64,000 nt of DNA from Trissonchulus latispiculum (taxonomy: Eukaryota > Nematoda > Enoplea > Enoplida > Ironidae). Location of the stretch: NCBI GenBank assembly GCA_030248195.1, contig JASAND010007792.1, positions 48,191-112,190 of the forward strand, written 5' to 3'. Each line of letters begins with the position of its first letter. Positions within the stretch are counted from its first letter, which is position 1. Under the pieces are notes generated by a model. The model did not search any database. It was not told the origin of the DNA and saw only the letters and a list, made by a program, of their open reading frames with translations. The translations under genes and the position numbers were made by a program. Positions 22,591 through 33,600 of this stretch are shown here, in pieces.

Positions 22591-23436
22591 CATAGGTGTA
22601 CCACCTGTTTGGGTTGGGGGGGAGTAGAAGGTCCAAATTTGGCTCGGGGGACCCCACCAAAATCCGAAATTTGGGGGAGGGGGACCACCCCTAAACTGTA
22701 CCCAAGTTTTTTTAGCTAAAAATGCTCCTTTTTCGATGTACAGTTCATTAAACTTATATACTCAAAAGCTTCTGTCAATAGTATTCGTAGGCGAAAATAG
22801 GGCTTGCAAATTGACAAATTTGTGCTAAAATATGCCTAAATTAGGCCAGACTGTGGTTTATAATTGCGTATATTACCTTTTAATTGCTATAAATAACCAT
22901 CTTTATATAGCTCTTTATATGTGATTTATATATAGCCATTATTTCGAATTTTTTTCAAAAATTTTCAGAAATTGCAAAAAAATTTTTCAAAAATTTTTGC
23001 ATTTTTTATTTGGTTTGGACCCAATTTTAGGGGGGAGGGGGGGTTTGAGCTCGGCTTGGGCGGGAGTAGTTGAGATTGGATAGGGGGGGTCTGGCTTCTC
23101 CGTGGGGGGTCTCACAGGGGGCAAACTGTACACGCCTGGTACACCCAAGGCCGCACCCAGGGGGGGGTTCAAGGGGTCTAGACCCCCCCCTTTTGGGATG
23201 ACAAAATGGAAAATTTTTGCTATTTTCATGGCTAAAACTGCTATTTTTAAAAAATTTTCGCGCCTTCGGCGCGATAATTTACTTTTTACAAGAAATAAAC
23301 GTCCAATGTACTGTTTTTTGGGCAAAAATGCAAAAATTCTTCAACTTCTGGGGGCTCCGCCCCCCAGACCCCCCTTACGTTTTACCTTGGGCCCCCCCTT
23401 TTCAAAATCCTGGGTGCGGGCCTGGGTACACCTATG
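22591..23436. repeat. Module X copy 2, carrying a hAT MITE
   Basis: Direct homologue of 20599-21270. For example, 21110-21262 and 23000-23145 align closely (GGTTTGGACCCAATTTTAGG, TTTGAGCTCGGCTTGG). Its right terminal 12-mer is split by the MITE at 23146-23424, with the target duplicated. Confidence 0.6.
23146..23424. mobile_element. hAT-like MITE, 279 bp, 8-bp target duplication
   Basis: The ends CAAGGCCGCACCCAGG and CCTGGGTGCGGGCCTG are near-perfect inverted repeats. GGTACACC is duplicated at 23138-23145 and 23425-23432. The paralogous module at 21259-21270 shows the unoccupied site. The interior contains two hairpins, CGCGCCTTCGGCGCG and GGGGGCTCCGCCCCC, of a type also seen at 44.19 and 43.4-45.5 kb. 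There is no coding capacity. Confidence 0.8.
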
Positions 23437-23620
23437 GCAGAAACGCCTGAAACGTTAAAAGCAGGCTTTATTTTGAAGGAAAAGGGCAAAATTACCGAAA
23501 ATTTAGCATTTGTTGGCCATTTTTTAATTTTTGATTCTAAGTACTGTGGGGCAATTAGTCCATTCCATCCATCCATTTTTTGAAATTTCTGAGGTCCGAA
23601 TTCTGGGGGGGGGTGGGGGC

Positions 23621-23998
23621 CATAGGTGTATATATATACCTTGAGAAAAAGGTGGGGGAGGGGATAGCCGAAATTAGGGTGGGTGGGGTCAGCCGTTTTG
23701 AGGTGGGATGGGGTCCGGAAAAAATCGAATTTGGGGGGGTAAAAAATTTTCGGTCAAAAATTAACAAAAAATTCTCAAATTTGCCAAAAGAAAGTGATTT
23801 CAAACTAAAAATCAACAATATTTCTTCATTTCTGCTCATTTATTCAAAGAAACCTGGATTTTTTGCAAAAATTTCGAATTTTTCCAAAAAATTTCGAATT
23901 TACTGATTTTGAGGCAAAATCTTCAAGATTTCGAGGCCGGGTGGGGGCGGCACTTTTCCATTTGGGGGCCCCCCAACCCCTCCCCAAGTGCACCTATG
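23621..23998. repeat. Module Y copy 2 (inverted relative to copy 1)
   Basis: It starts CATAGGTGTATA and ends TGCACCTATG, slightly diverged forms of the 12-bp terminus. The interior is the reverse complement of 21275-21736. Confidence 0.55.
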
Positions 23999-24269
23999 GG
24001 GGCACCCAATCACAATTTTTGGGTCGACCACCAACCTTCCAAGATTTACCCCCCCCCCAGACCCAAAGTGCCAGGGAAACTATGCTAGCAACGGCTGGGG
24101 GTCGAAAATTGGGAAAAACTGTCTTGAACGCAAATGTTGGAGTTTTCAAACGGGATTGTGCGGAGGGTGTTAGAACGCTAATAAGTGTTTTTGGAAAGTT
24201 TCATCAAATTTCGTCTTGTTTTGAGCCGTCAAGCAACAATACGTGCCCAAAAGCAAATCACAACCTTAA

Positions 24270-24819
24270 GGGGGGAGGTCCATTTTTTGGTCATTTTTTC
24301 GACTTTCTCTGATGTCGCTCATTTTTACATATTTCATAGTCCAAACTGTATATTTTAACGAGTTTTTGAAATTAAAGTCGCAAGTCTTACGGTTGTTGAG
24401 TAATTTGACCTCAGAGCTGAGATTTTATGTGTTAAACATAGGAAATGTGAAAAGTTGTCACTTTTTCACGTGCCAAATTTTAATATTTCAAAAGTTCATT
24501 AAAATTCTTTAAAGACCTAAATCACAATTCTGATTCCTACAAATCACAGTTCGGAAACATGGCAAAAATATGATATAAAGTTTGGGCGGATCCTATTTGC
24601 CATTCGCGAGATTTCTCTGGCGCACGTGAAAAAGTGACAACTTTTCACATTTCCTATGATTAACACATGAAATTTGAGGTCAAATTACTCAACAACCGTA
24701 AGACTTACGACTTTAATTTCAAAAACTCGTTAAAATATACAGTTTGGACTATGAAATATGTAAAAATGAGCGACATCGGAAAAACTTGAAAAAATGACCA
24801 AAAAATGAACCTCCCCCCC
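24270..24819. mobile_element. Hairpin MITE, 550 bp, TTAA target site
   Basis: Arms of about 205 bp (24270-24475 and 24615-24819) are inverted copies with few mismatches. The outermost bases are a G-run followed by AGGT, and the centre includes GAAAAGTTGTCACTTTTTCA. TTAA flanks both ends (24266-24269, 24820-24823). A transcript would fold into one long hairpin. Confidence 0.7.
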
Positions 24820-25545
24820 TTAAGCTTGCTTTTCAAAGCGATTTTTTACCCATTTCTAACGAAAAACAGCTATGTTTAGCAAAAAAACATTTTTCGGAAG
24901 TTTTAGCAAAATTATTGATTTTAGTGAAGAATTCCGGAGAAACCGGAATATTTTTGAAAAATAAAGATGGGGTGACAAAACTTTTGCCATGGTCTCCCAT
25001 TATGGTTCGAAATATTTTTTGTCTCCGATTTGGGTGAGAAGGTGCCCCTAGTGTATATAAATCGAGGTCGCAGATTTCAAAAATCGAATCGAGAGATTGA
25101 TCAGTAGAATCGACCGATCAAAATCGATCAAAAAATTTTTGTGTCGGAGTTTCGCGAAAAGTCGCCAATAGGGTATATAATTCGGGGATGCTGGTTCCGA
25201 ATCTGTGGTCGAAATTTCATGAAAATAGATCCTGCGACGCGACAGCAAAAATTGACTTTCATCGATTTTTTCAAAAATTGTCTAAGTCGAATTTGGCAGC
25301 TCTGATCGAAATTTCGACTGTAGAATCGGAATCAGCGCCCCTGAATTACCCGAATTGTCCGCCTGTGGTCGGGCCTCTCTCAAAATCCTGGCCCCGATAT
25401 ATACTGTCGGCGCTGCACCTCCTCCCTATCCCTGATCTTTTGTAAGATCCGAAAAATGTTTCTGGTTGTAGTTTATGATTCATCTCCTTTCTTCCCTAGT
25501 GACGCCTGAGCATTTTGCTGGAGCAGCTATGCTTTCGGTCTCGAC

Positions 25546-28500
25546 ATGTTTTTCACTCGACATTTAATATTTGTGACTCGCAGAATGTGTGCTTCATTGA
25601 CGCCTGACTGGAGCCCTAAGTGTACGTATGTTTGTAGCAGTATATATATATTGCAATTTTTAATTAGCTAGTATTGTGCATTATATATATATACATATAT
25701 ATGATCGATTTGCAGGGACACTCTCGCTTTATTGTTGTACGTGATTATTATTACGTAGCATCCTTGCCTTTAATGCATAAATGTAGCATTTTAGCCAAGA
25801 TTGTACAGAATGTGGTAACTGAACTGCGTGAGGATGGTATTTTCTTGATTGGAATAAATCGTCCAGAGAAACGCAACTGTGTCAATCATGAAACAGCTTT
25901 GCAGTTGACGGCTGCATTCCAAGAGTTTGAGAAGAAGCCGGATGCTCTCGTTGGAGTCCTTTATGGGAAAGGGAACAACTTTTGCGCTGGCTATGACTTG
26001 AAGGAATTAGCCGCTACGACTGCTGAAACAGTGAATGCTTGGCACAGTGAATCCAAACAGTTTCGTTTGCTGGTACGTGCGTACGTAGCCTAAGCTTAGT
26101 TACGCGGTTTTGTTAGTTTTCTGTAATTGTATATATGCCTTTTGTATGTATGATTTTATTTATGCGCAGTCCACCCTGCTTGCTGTATCTGTTTCTCTAT
26201 TGGTCTCTTAAATTGAGGTTTGGAAAGTGCTGTATAGGACGGAACCTTTCATGCAAAGGTTGACCGTTGGTGAAATATTGCTATCTGAGGCCCGTTGCAT
26301 AAAAGGTTAATAAATTATTAATGATAGTTGATTAGTGCAGCAGTATTAATGAACAAAGCTATTATATAGTTGAACCGACAAATTTTTGTGTTTTCGGTAT
26401 TGTTTTGTATATAATGCAGTGATTAAGTCAAAAATGGCCAAAACTTTCAAGAATTTTATCCAACTCAATAGTTTTGATCACAAATATCAGAGAAAACGCG
26501 ATTTTTTAACGTTATTCCTTTGGCTTAGTCCAAATTTTAATTTTACACCAATTTAGAATATATGTTTATATATAGTTCGTTAGAGCATCTCAAAAGCTAC
26601 AAAACGACATATAAAATATCCCTCAGGCTCTTCCACAACTTTAGCTATTTTTAATCAAACTTCTGCACTGCTGCTGCGGCTAATCAGCTAATCACTAATA
26701 ATTTATTAGTAATACTTTATGTGCAACGGGCCCCAGACGGCGGCGATTTTCGTCAAAGTTGGCGATTTGTCTTAATACAGTTGCGAGATGTCTTCATTTT
26801 TTCGTCAACTCTTCGAATTTTTCTTGCAACTTTGGCGAAATTAGTCACCACTTCGAACTTTGCTGTGCCTTATTTTAGGGGCCTAGTAAGATGACCTTTT
26901 CAAAGCCAGTAATTGCTGCAGTCAATGGCTACGCAGTTGCTGGAGGTCTAGAGCTCACCTTGCTCTGTGATCTTCGGGTTGTGGAAGAAACTACCACCAT
27001 GGGTGTATTTTGTCGTCGCTTAGGTAAGTCCTTGTTTTTGTCTTACTAAAAGTTTACTAAAACTTTATTAAAACGAAATTGCAGGGTTGCTGAATTAACT
27101 TTTAGATTTTATCAGAATCTATCTATACTTAAAATTTTTTATCGGTTAACAGGGGGAACCAAGGGGTCGGGCGGGACCACCCTCTTTTCGGAAAGTTTTG
27201 GCTATTTTGGCTCACATTTGACCATTTTAGGCTAAAAATTAGGTCCAGACCCCCCTTTCTGGTTGCACCCCTCCTTTTCAAAATCTTAGATATTCCCCCT
27301 TCTGTTAGCTAATTTAGTGCAATTTGGTTATTATGAGTGCTGAATTAATGTTTTGGATTCTTGCCACTTACTCACTTATCGGTTGTCTTAGTCTTGCCTG
27401 TGCCTTTTCTCAAGTTAATATTCTGTAATAATTCGTATTCCTTTAAAACATTGCAAGCGCTTGCTTCATTCTTTCGTGTGTTTATAGGCGTGCCATTTTT
27501 TAATGGAGGTACAGTAAGATTACCTCGCCTGATTGGACTGTCACGTGCAATGGACATGATACTCACGGGACGAGAGGTTAAGGGCCCTGAGGCCTACAAT
27601 ATCGGTCTGGCCAATCGACTGTGTTCCCATGGAACTGGTGTGTTTTTTTTGTTTGTGTATGCAGCATACACATAATGCAGTATGTACATACATGCGCTGG
27701 CTTATTTTTAGGCAAAAATTTATGGGGGGGGGGCTTCATGGGGGGGCCCCATCGATGGGGGGGGCTGACCCAAAAAGGGGGGGGGCATATTTTGGAAAAA
27801 ATTTTCGAATTTTTGCGGGTTTTTCGTGTAAAAATGTAAAAATCGCTAAAAAATGAATAATTTTAAGTGGTTTTTAGGCTAAAATAGTGAAAATTTCGTT
27901 AAAAATCCGGCGAAGCCGGAAAAATTTTTGAAAATTTAGGGTAAAACGGTAAAATTTGGCAATTTTTGGGGTTATGGGGGGGGAGGTCGGAATTTATGGG
28001 GGGGCTCCTCGAATGGGGGGGGGGTAAAGGTAAAGGTAACCCCCGGAGAATTCTCCTACCCTTGTCAGGGTCTAGGGTGCCGGTGCTCATCCCCGGATAC
28101 ACAGCCCTTGAGCCAGGAGTGTCACCTCGAATGATGACTACAACCGTGGAGGAGGGGCCAGCTCCTCAAGGAAGACGCCCTACACGGTCTCCTGTTACCT
28201 TCCCACATAAGTGGTACCCATTTACCGACCAACTAAGGATATTATTTCGAATGGGGGGCGGCCCCCCCACCCCCCCCCCCCCACCCCCCCCCAGTAAAAA
28301 TAAGCCAGATGCGTGTTATTATAGTTCTGTTTGTGCAGTTTTGCCGTGTATGGTGCGTGCATTTTGTCTGTGCTTGTTTAGCCTTTGAGACGGCCGTGGA
28401 GCTGGCCGAGGACCTACTTCAGTTCCCTCCGGAGTGCCTGAAAGCGGATCGACGCTCTGCCTACTATTCAGTGTTTGATGCCACCTCCTATGAAGATGCC

Positions 28501-29007
28501 TTTGACTTTGAACTAAAAAATGGTCTACCCATCATTGCCAAAGAATCTATTGAAGGTACAGTATGGGGCCAGTTTATTTCAGCTATGTAGCTTCTGGGTA
28601 GTGCAGTTTCGTGTGTGACTTACTTTGGTGCATTCAGCTCATTGTTTTCTATCCAGTAGTTGTCTCTGCATGGGATTTCAGTTTTGTAATGGAAGTTTTG
28701 GCTGCCGGCCGGCAACTTCATTATTGCTGCAGTTGCATACGTACATACAATTTAGCATTCTTAAACTGTTTTGGGTTTTTTGTTTAAACTTGAACTTACT
28801 GTTTTTACGGTTTCTATCCATCACTGTTGCAATTCTATTCTACCCCCTCCGTATTAGATCAGTCAGTTATGCCAATGCTGCCCATACTTGTTGTTTTTAT
28901 GTTTAGGTGCATCAAAATTTGCCAACCAGGGTCTTGGGCGCCACGGATCCTCAATGAGTCTTTCCTCCTTGAATCTGTCGGATGACGCCGCCAATTCCAA
29001 ACTTTGA
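25546..29007 (+). CDS. Crotonase-family protein A (enoyl-CoA hydratase/isomerase-like), six exons
   Basis: Exons 25546-25621, 25795-26072, 26879-27023, 27488-27637, 28382-28555 and 28907-29007 join with consistent phases to give 307 codons plus stop. All introns are GT-AG. The first exon ([14 protein letters not shown]) is Arg-rich and lacks acidic residues at its start, as in mitochondrial presequences. Crotonase landmarks are INRPEKRN (substrate-side loop), [10 protein letters not shown] (oxyanion hole), [11 protein letters not shown] with the Glu corresponding to catalytic Glu144 of rat enoyl-CoA hydratase, and [13 protein letters not shown]. The Glu164 equivalent appears replaced by Cys in FCRRLG, so hydratase activity is uncertain. 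The paralogue at 38959-42156 has identical lengths for exons 3, 4 and 5. Exon 1 is the least certain exon. Confidence 0.85.
26289..26734. mobile_element. MITE in intron 2 of crotonase A (GGCCCGTTGCA ends)
   Basis: GGCCCGTTGCATAAA and TTTATGTGCAACGGGCC are terminal inverted repeats. The inner TAATAAATTATTA-type blocks are also mirrored. The interior has no coding capacity. The target duplication is not clear; GGCC-starting ends suggest a Harbinger-type element. Confidence 0.55.
27718..28300. repeat. G-rich repeat and SINE/LINE-tail-like segment in intron 4
   Basis: Poly-G blocks with ATGGGGGG units at 27721-27785 and 27975-28025 flank AT-rich spacers containing the small hairpin CCGGCGAAGCCGG. 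A 200-bp unique block at 28025-28240, when read on the minus strand, ends in GGTTACCTTTACCTTTACC, a tail like those of some LINE or SINE families. A second G/C-run lies at 28255-28295. Confidence 0.4.
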
Positions 29008-30485
29008 TATTTTTGCAATCTGTTGTGAATTTTGATTTATGTAATTTGTGATAGTTCAGGTTATAGATAGCAGCTCATGACTTGTTCAGTTTTGTTTGGT
29101 GCTAAGTAAAGAAATAATTTAGATATTGGCATTTCTTCTGTAATGCTCAGTTAAAATTTTAACTACGTACTGTGTAAGTTTTCTATTGGAGAGCTATGAA
29201 AATAAAGTTTCTTTAAGCGGGGGTACTGCTCAAAAGTTGTTTCCAAGACTAACTTTCGGGCTAGCTAATTGCGAAAACAAGTCATGAAGCGTTAGTCTGC
29301 AGGGCAGACAAATTCTAATAAGGGCATACGGAAATGTTACTCATGTCCACATTTTGTGTACATAATTGAGAGGCATGGTTTTAGTTATTTGAGCAATAAA
29401 TTTGCGATTTTTTGACAGTTCACATTAGTAGGTCATGCATTTTGTTGTATATGTTTGCATTTGTTCATAGACGTTTTACTTTTTTTAGTGTAAACTGTAA
29501 AATAGTTTGTGTGCAGATTTGTCGGGTGGTAACGATACTTGCCTGTGATGTGAATAAAGGATAATTTATTTCTTGTTGCTTTGTTTAGGGTTAAGTCAAG
29601 GTTTCGATTTAAGCTAAAGATCCAGTTGTTTGTTGTGGCTTCCGGCGCAGAAGTTGTTAGTTCTGTAGCATCACGGTTCTACCCTATAGTTCAGCATTTA
29701 CCAGCAAAGGATCGATTATTTTTAGTGTTGAATGGCCGTTGTAGTATATTTTGACGTGACTACTTTTTTGCTTCGTTGTCCCGCTGTCATTCCAAACCTG
29801 GGTACCTTTAGCAGCAGGGGGAATTATATCGACGGTTCTATTCTGTTCCAGATTAATCGGCCTGGCCTGGTCCTCAGGGTAGTTCTCGGACCGTTCCTAA
29901 TTTTGAAACCGTTTCCGGTTCCAGTTGAGATTTTTATGAAAAGCATGTACTTATAAATTTTTGATTTTTTTATATTGGATCAAAACATGCCTCCAACGTT
30001 GTATGTTGTTGTTAATTTAATTAAGTTAATCGGTTAATAGGTTATTAATTTACATGTAAAAAAGAAATTAAGTTTCACACCTGTTTTTAACAGGTAAGAA
30101 TGTGTTGCTAAGTATAAAGTGTTAACAAGGGTAATGTCTATGTAAAAAGGTTTCAATCACAAACTCATAGTTGGTGTACCACGGTAATGGCTGACGGATT
30201 ATTCAACTGACAGAAAGTATGAGATTCAGGCATTCACGGCATGCCGCAGCCACTAAGGCTATTAGCAGGTGTTTTATCAATTTTATCTTTTATCAATCAA
30301 AAGATTTTATCTGCATTCGCAGAGTATGCATAGCAAAAGTCAGAAATATAAGTACACTCCTAGAAAGACTCCTGTATAAATTACTCGCCCACGGGGTATT
30401 GAAAGACTGAAAATTTGAAAAAATTAAAAAATTTCGGTCTTCAAAAACTTTGATCACTGTCGTCCTTATATACTCAGTTGCGTTA
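29008..30485. other. 3' flank of crotonase A and intergenic sequence
   Basis: It contains AATAAA at 29201-29206, about 195 bases after the stop codon and a plausible polyadenylation signal. The rest is AT-rich with no gene recognised. The CGTTA at 30481-30485 is the BEL element target duplication. Confidence 0.5.
29201..29206 (+). promoter_or_regulatory. Polyadenylation signal AATAAA for crotonase A
   Basis: Canonical hexamer downstream of the TGA at 29005-29007, followed by a T-rich stretch. Assigned by position only. Confidence 0.5.
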
Positions 30486-30692
30486 TGTAAAGACGTCCTG
30501 TCTTTAATACAAACGAAAACAAAACACTTTAATCGTCTAGACAGTCAGACAGACTTTAGAAGACTGAAAGTAAACAAGTTGGCAAGAAAACTAATTTGCA
30601 TAATCGAACACAAGTGAATGAAAGTTGCCAACAAGGAACTAATAGTCAGTTTCATAGCAACTACATGATGTATCTTCGCGCTCGCCGCGACA
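30486..30692 (-). repeat. BEL/Pao 3' LTR
   Basis: 207 bp, identical by eye to 36495-36701. The Gag-Pol stop codon (30639-30641 in plus coordinates) lies inside this LTR, so the last 18 or so codons are LTR-encoded. Confidence 0.9.
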
Positions 30693-33600
30693 CTCCCGAG
30701 AAGCAAAGTCCTTCAGCCATTGTTTGGTCTTGATTGCGGCAGCACGCTGAGGACGTAATGGGAGAGAATTGGAATCTTTATCATCATCGGCATGACGATC
30801 ACCGGAACCTTCTGTGGTGGAGGAAGGGGTATGGTCAACCTCCAAAGGGATCAGCAAACGGATAGGCCGCTGCAAACGTTTACCAGAGGGAGTACGGACA
30901 ACCACAGAACGAATATTGCCATCGCCACTGTGATTGATCTTATGGATCTTGGCTAGGGTCCACTGACCGCGGGGGCACTTATCGGCGATGACCACAACGT
31001 CGTCCAGTTGAGGTAATCTAGGAGTGGCATTTCGAGGAAGTTTAGGTTCACTTCGTTCACGCAAGGCTTGAAGATACTCGTTGCGCCAACAGGACCAGAA
31101 CTGATCCAGTAGCCGCTGTCCTTTTTTCCATCGCTGTAGTAGTTCATCTGAAGTAGTAGTCTTCGACAGAAAATCGGTATCGTCGGAATTCTTCAAGTGA
31201 ATGTCAGGCATACCCGTGCACGTGTTCCCAAAACGGAAATGTGCAGGCGTAATAACCGGAGGAGCATTCACATCTGAATCGACATAAATTAGTGGACGTG
31301 AATTGACTATGGCTTCAACTTCCACTAGGATCGTTTCGAGTTGAACATACGTGAGCGCAGATTTTCCAATCAGTTTCTTCAGCGGGCGCTTGATGGATCC
31401 AACTAATCGTTCATAAAATCCTCCCATCCAGGGAGCCAATTCGGTTATAAAGACCCAGTCGATGCCTTCAGTCGCAGTATAACCTAAAACAGGTTTACTG
31501 GTGATGACATTCGACCAAGCTTTATCGAGAACTTTCTTGGACAACTTAAACTGTTTGGCATTGTCTGATATCAACTTCGCAGGTTTCCCACATCTGGCAA
31601 CGAATCGTCTCAGGCAGAGTAGAAACTGTTCCGACGTCATGTCAGACACGAGTTCCAGGTGCACTGCCCGTGTAACAGTACACGTAAATAAAGAAACCCA
31701 GACTTTACGTGACTTCAAAATTTCATCTTTGATGAACAGCGGTCCACAGTAATCCACACCGGCGTACGTAAACGGATGGCACTGTGTGACTCTGATGCTT
31801 GGCAGTTGTGGAGGAGAAGGGACTTGATACGGTCCTCCTTCCCATCTTCGACAAACAGTGCAAGATCTGATAATCTTTTGCACCACTGATCGGCAATGGG
31901 GAATCCAGTATTTCAACCGCAGTTGAGCTATGGTATGCCGAAAACCGGCATGACCAAGCCTGCGATGACAATCCTCGATCACGAGTGTTGTGAAGTGATT
32001 ATTTTTCGGTAGCAGGATCGGATACTTGGCCTCGTCTGCTAGATCTGAATTTTCCAATCGTCCTCGACAACGCAACAGGTTGTGTTCGTCTTCGTACAGT
32101 CCCAGCTGTTGAACAATAGCGCATTTTTCCTTTCCACGAATCGCTTCAATGGCGTCCGTAAAACCTTCTCTTTGAGCCCATTGCTCCCAAATCAGAGCAG
32201 ACTCTGCTAACTCAGATGCGTTAAGATGAGAGCATACCTTCTGGCGTTCACGACAATTTTTAATGAATCGTTGTACAAAAGCAGTGACTCGGAGCATTTT
32301 CCGCAACCTGGAAAATCTCTTAATGTCAATGCTGTATGGCAATGGATTGATCTCTTCAGCTTTGATCACAGCTTCAGCTTCATCAACTTCTTCAATGACT
32401 TCTGGTTCTACATGTGGAGGCCACGCCGACTCATCTTTCGTCAACCACGCAGGGCCCTCCCACCAAAGAGAGGACGACACAAGGTCGTCAGAGCTGCAAC
32501 CACGGCTGGGAATATCAGCACAATTATCAGCAGACGGCACATATCGGAATCGAACATTTACGTTACTCCTTATTTCTCTGAGCCTGTTTTCTACAAAAAC
32601 TGGCATCAGCTTCTTGCTCCTGATCCACGCTAAAACACACTTGGCATCCGTCCATAGGATCCTTCTCTGTACCTGTACTTTCAGTTGGTCTTCAACAAAT
32701 CGTAGTAAACGTGAACCAATCAGCACCGCCATCAGCTCCAATCGAGGCAAGGATACTTTCTTAAGTGGAGCTAAACGCACCTTGGCAAACACAAGGTGGC
32801 TTCTAAAACAATCGTTCTCGTTGAAAACTATGTAGACGCACGCAGCGTATGCTTTGGCTGACGCATCACAGAAACAGTGCAGTTGGATTCCAACATCGGA
32901 AGCAGGTCCGACGAAGCGAGGAATATCAAAAACAGATATTCGAGCTAAGTCGTCCATCACACAATTCCATTGTTCTGACAGCTCTTCTGGTATTTCATCA
33001 TCCCATGTTAGGTGACGTTTCCACAGTTCCTGAACTAGCAGCTTTCCTTTCATCGTGACAGGTGTCAGCAACCCAAGAGGATCAAAGACTTCAGAAACTC
33101 GCTGAAGAATTAACCTCTTCGTACGGTCATTTCTGCTTCGTCCAGGTGCTGGAAAGTATAGGCTGTCTCGTTCTGAGTCCCATCCTAGTCCCAGTACCTT
33201 CATCTTAGTTCCACTCACCTTATCCTCAGAAGAGATAAGGGAAAGGAATTCCTTTGAATTTGATGCCCATTCGCGCAAGTTCATTGACAACTGACGAAAC
33301 AAGGCTTTTGCTTCCTGGTAAAACATAACTGCCTCATCGACTGAATTCGCGCCGTGGAACACATTGTCAACATAGATATTTTCCAAAACGGAAATACCTG
33401 TGTCGGTTCCACCTGCCCTAAGATGATGAGCAATCGTGGCGGCAAGCAGAAATGGACTTGATATCACACCAAATGGAACTCGGCAGAATCGATAGACTTC
33501 AAGATTGGTTCCTACTGGTTGCTTCTGGACATCTTTCACCCAAAGAAATCTTGTTACATCTCTTTCGGGCATTTGCAATCCAACTTGCAGAAACGCCTTT

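Larger units (their letters stand above)
19785..25330. mobile_element. Large foldback structure with diverged ~350-bp inverted arms
   Basis: The left arm (about 19785-20155) and right arm (about 25010-25330) are inverted copies. CGACCTCGA, CTAGGGGCA, TTCTC, AAATCGGAGACAAAAAAT and ATCGATGAAA occur in the left arm, and their complements occur in reverse order on the right. Between them are G-tract modules, a hAT MITE and a hairpin MITE. No transposase was recognised. Exact ends were not resolved, and the arms are diverged by substitutions and indels, so the structure is old. Confidence 0.55.

Noticed and set aside
32226..32835. Plus-strand ORFs within 30.6-36.0 kb
   Set aside because: They are shadows of the BEL/Pao Gag-Pol frame.
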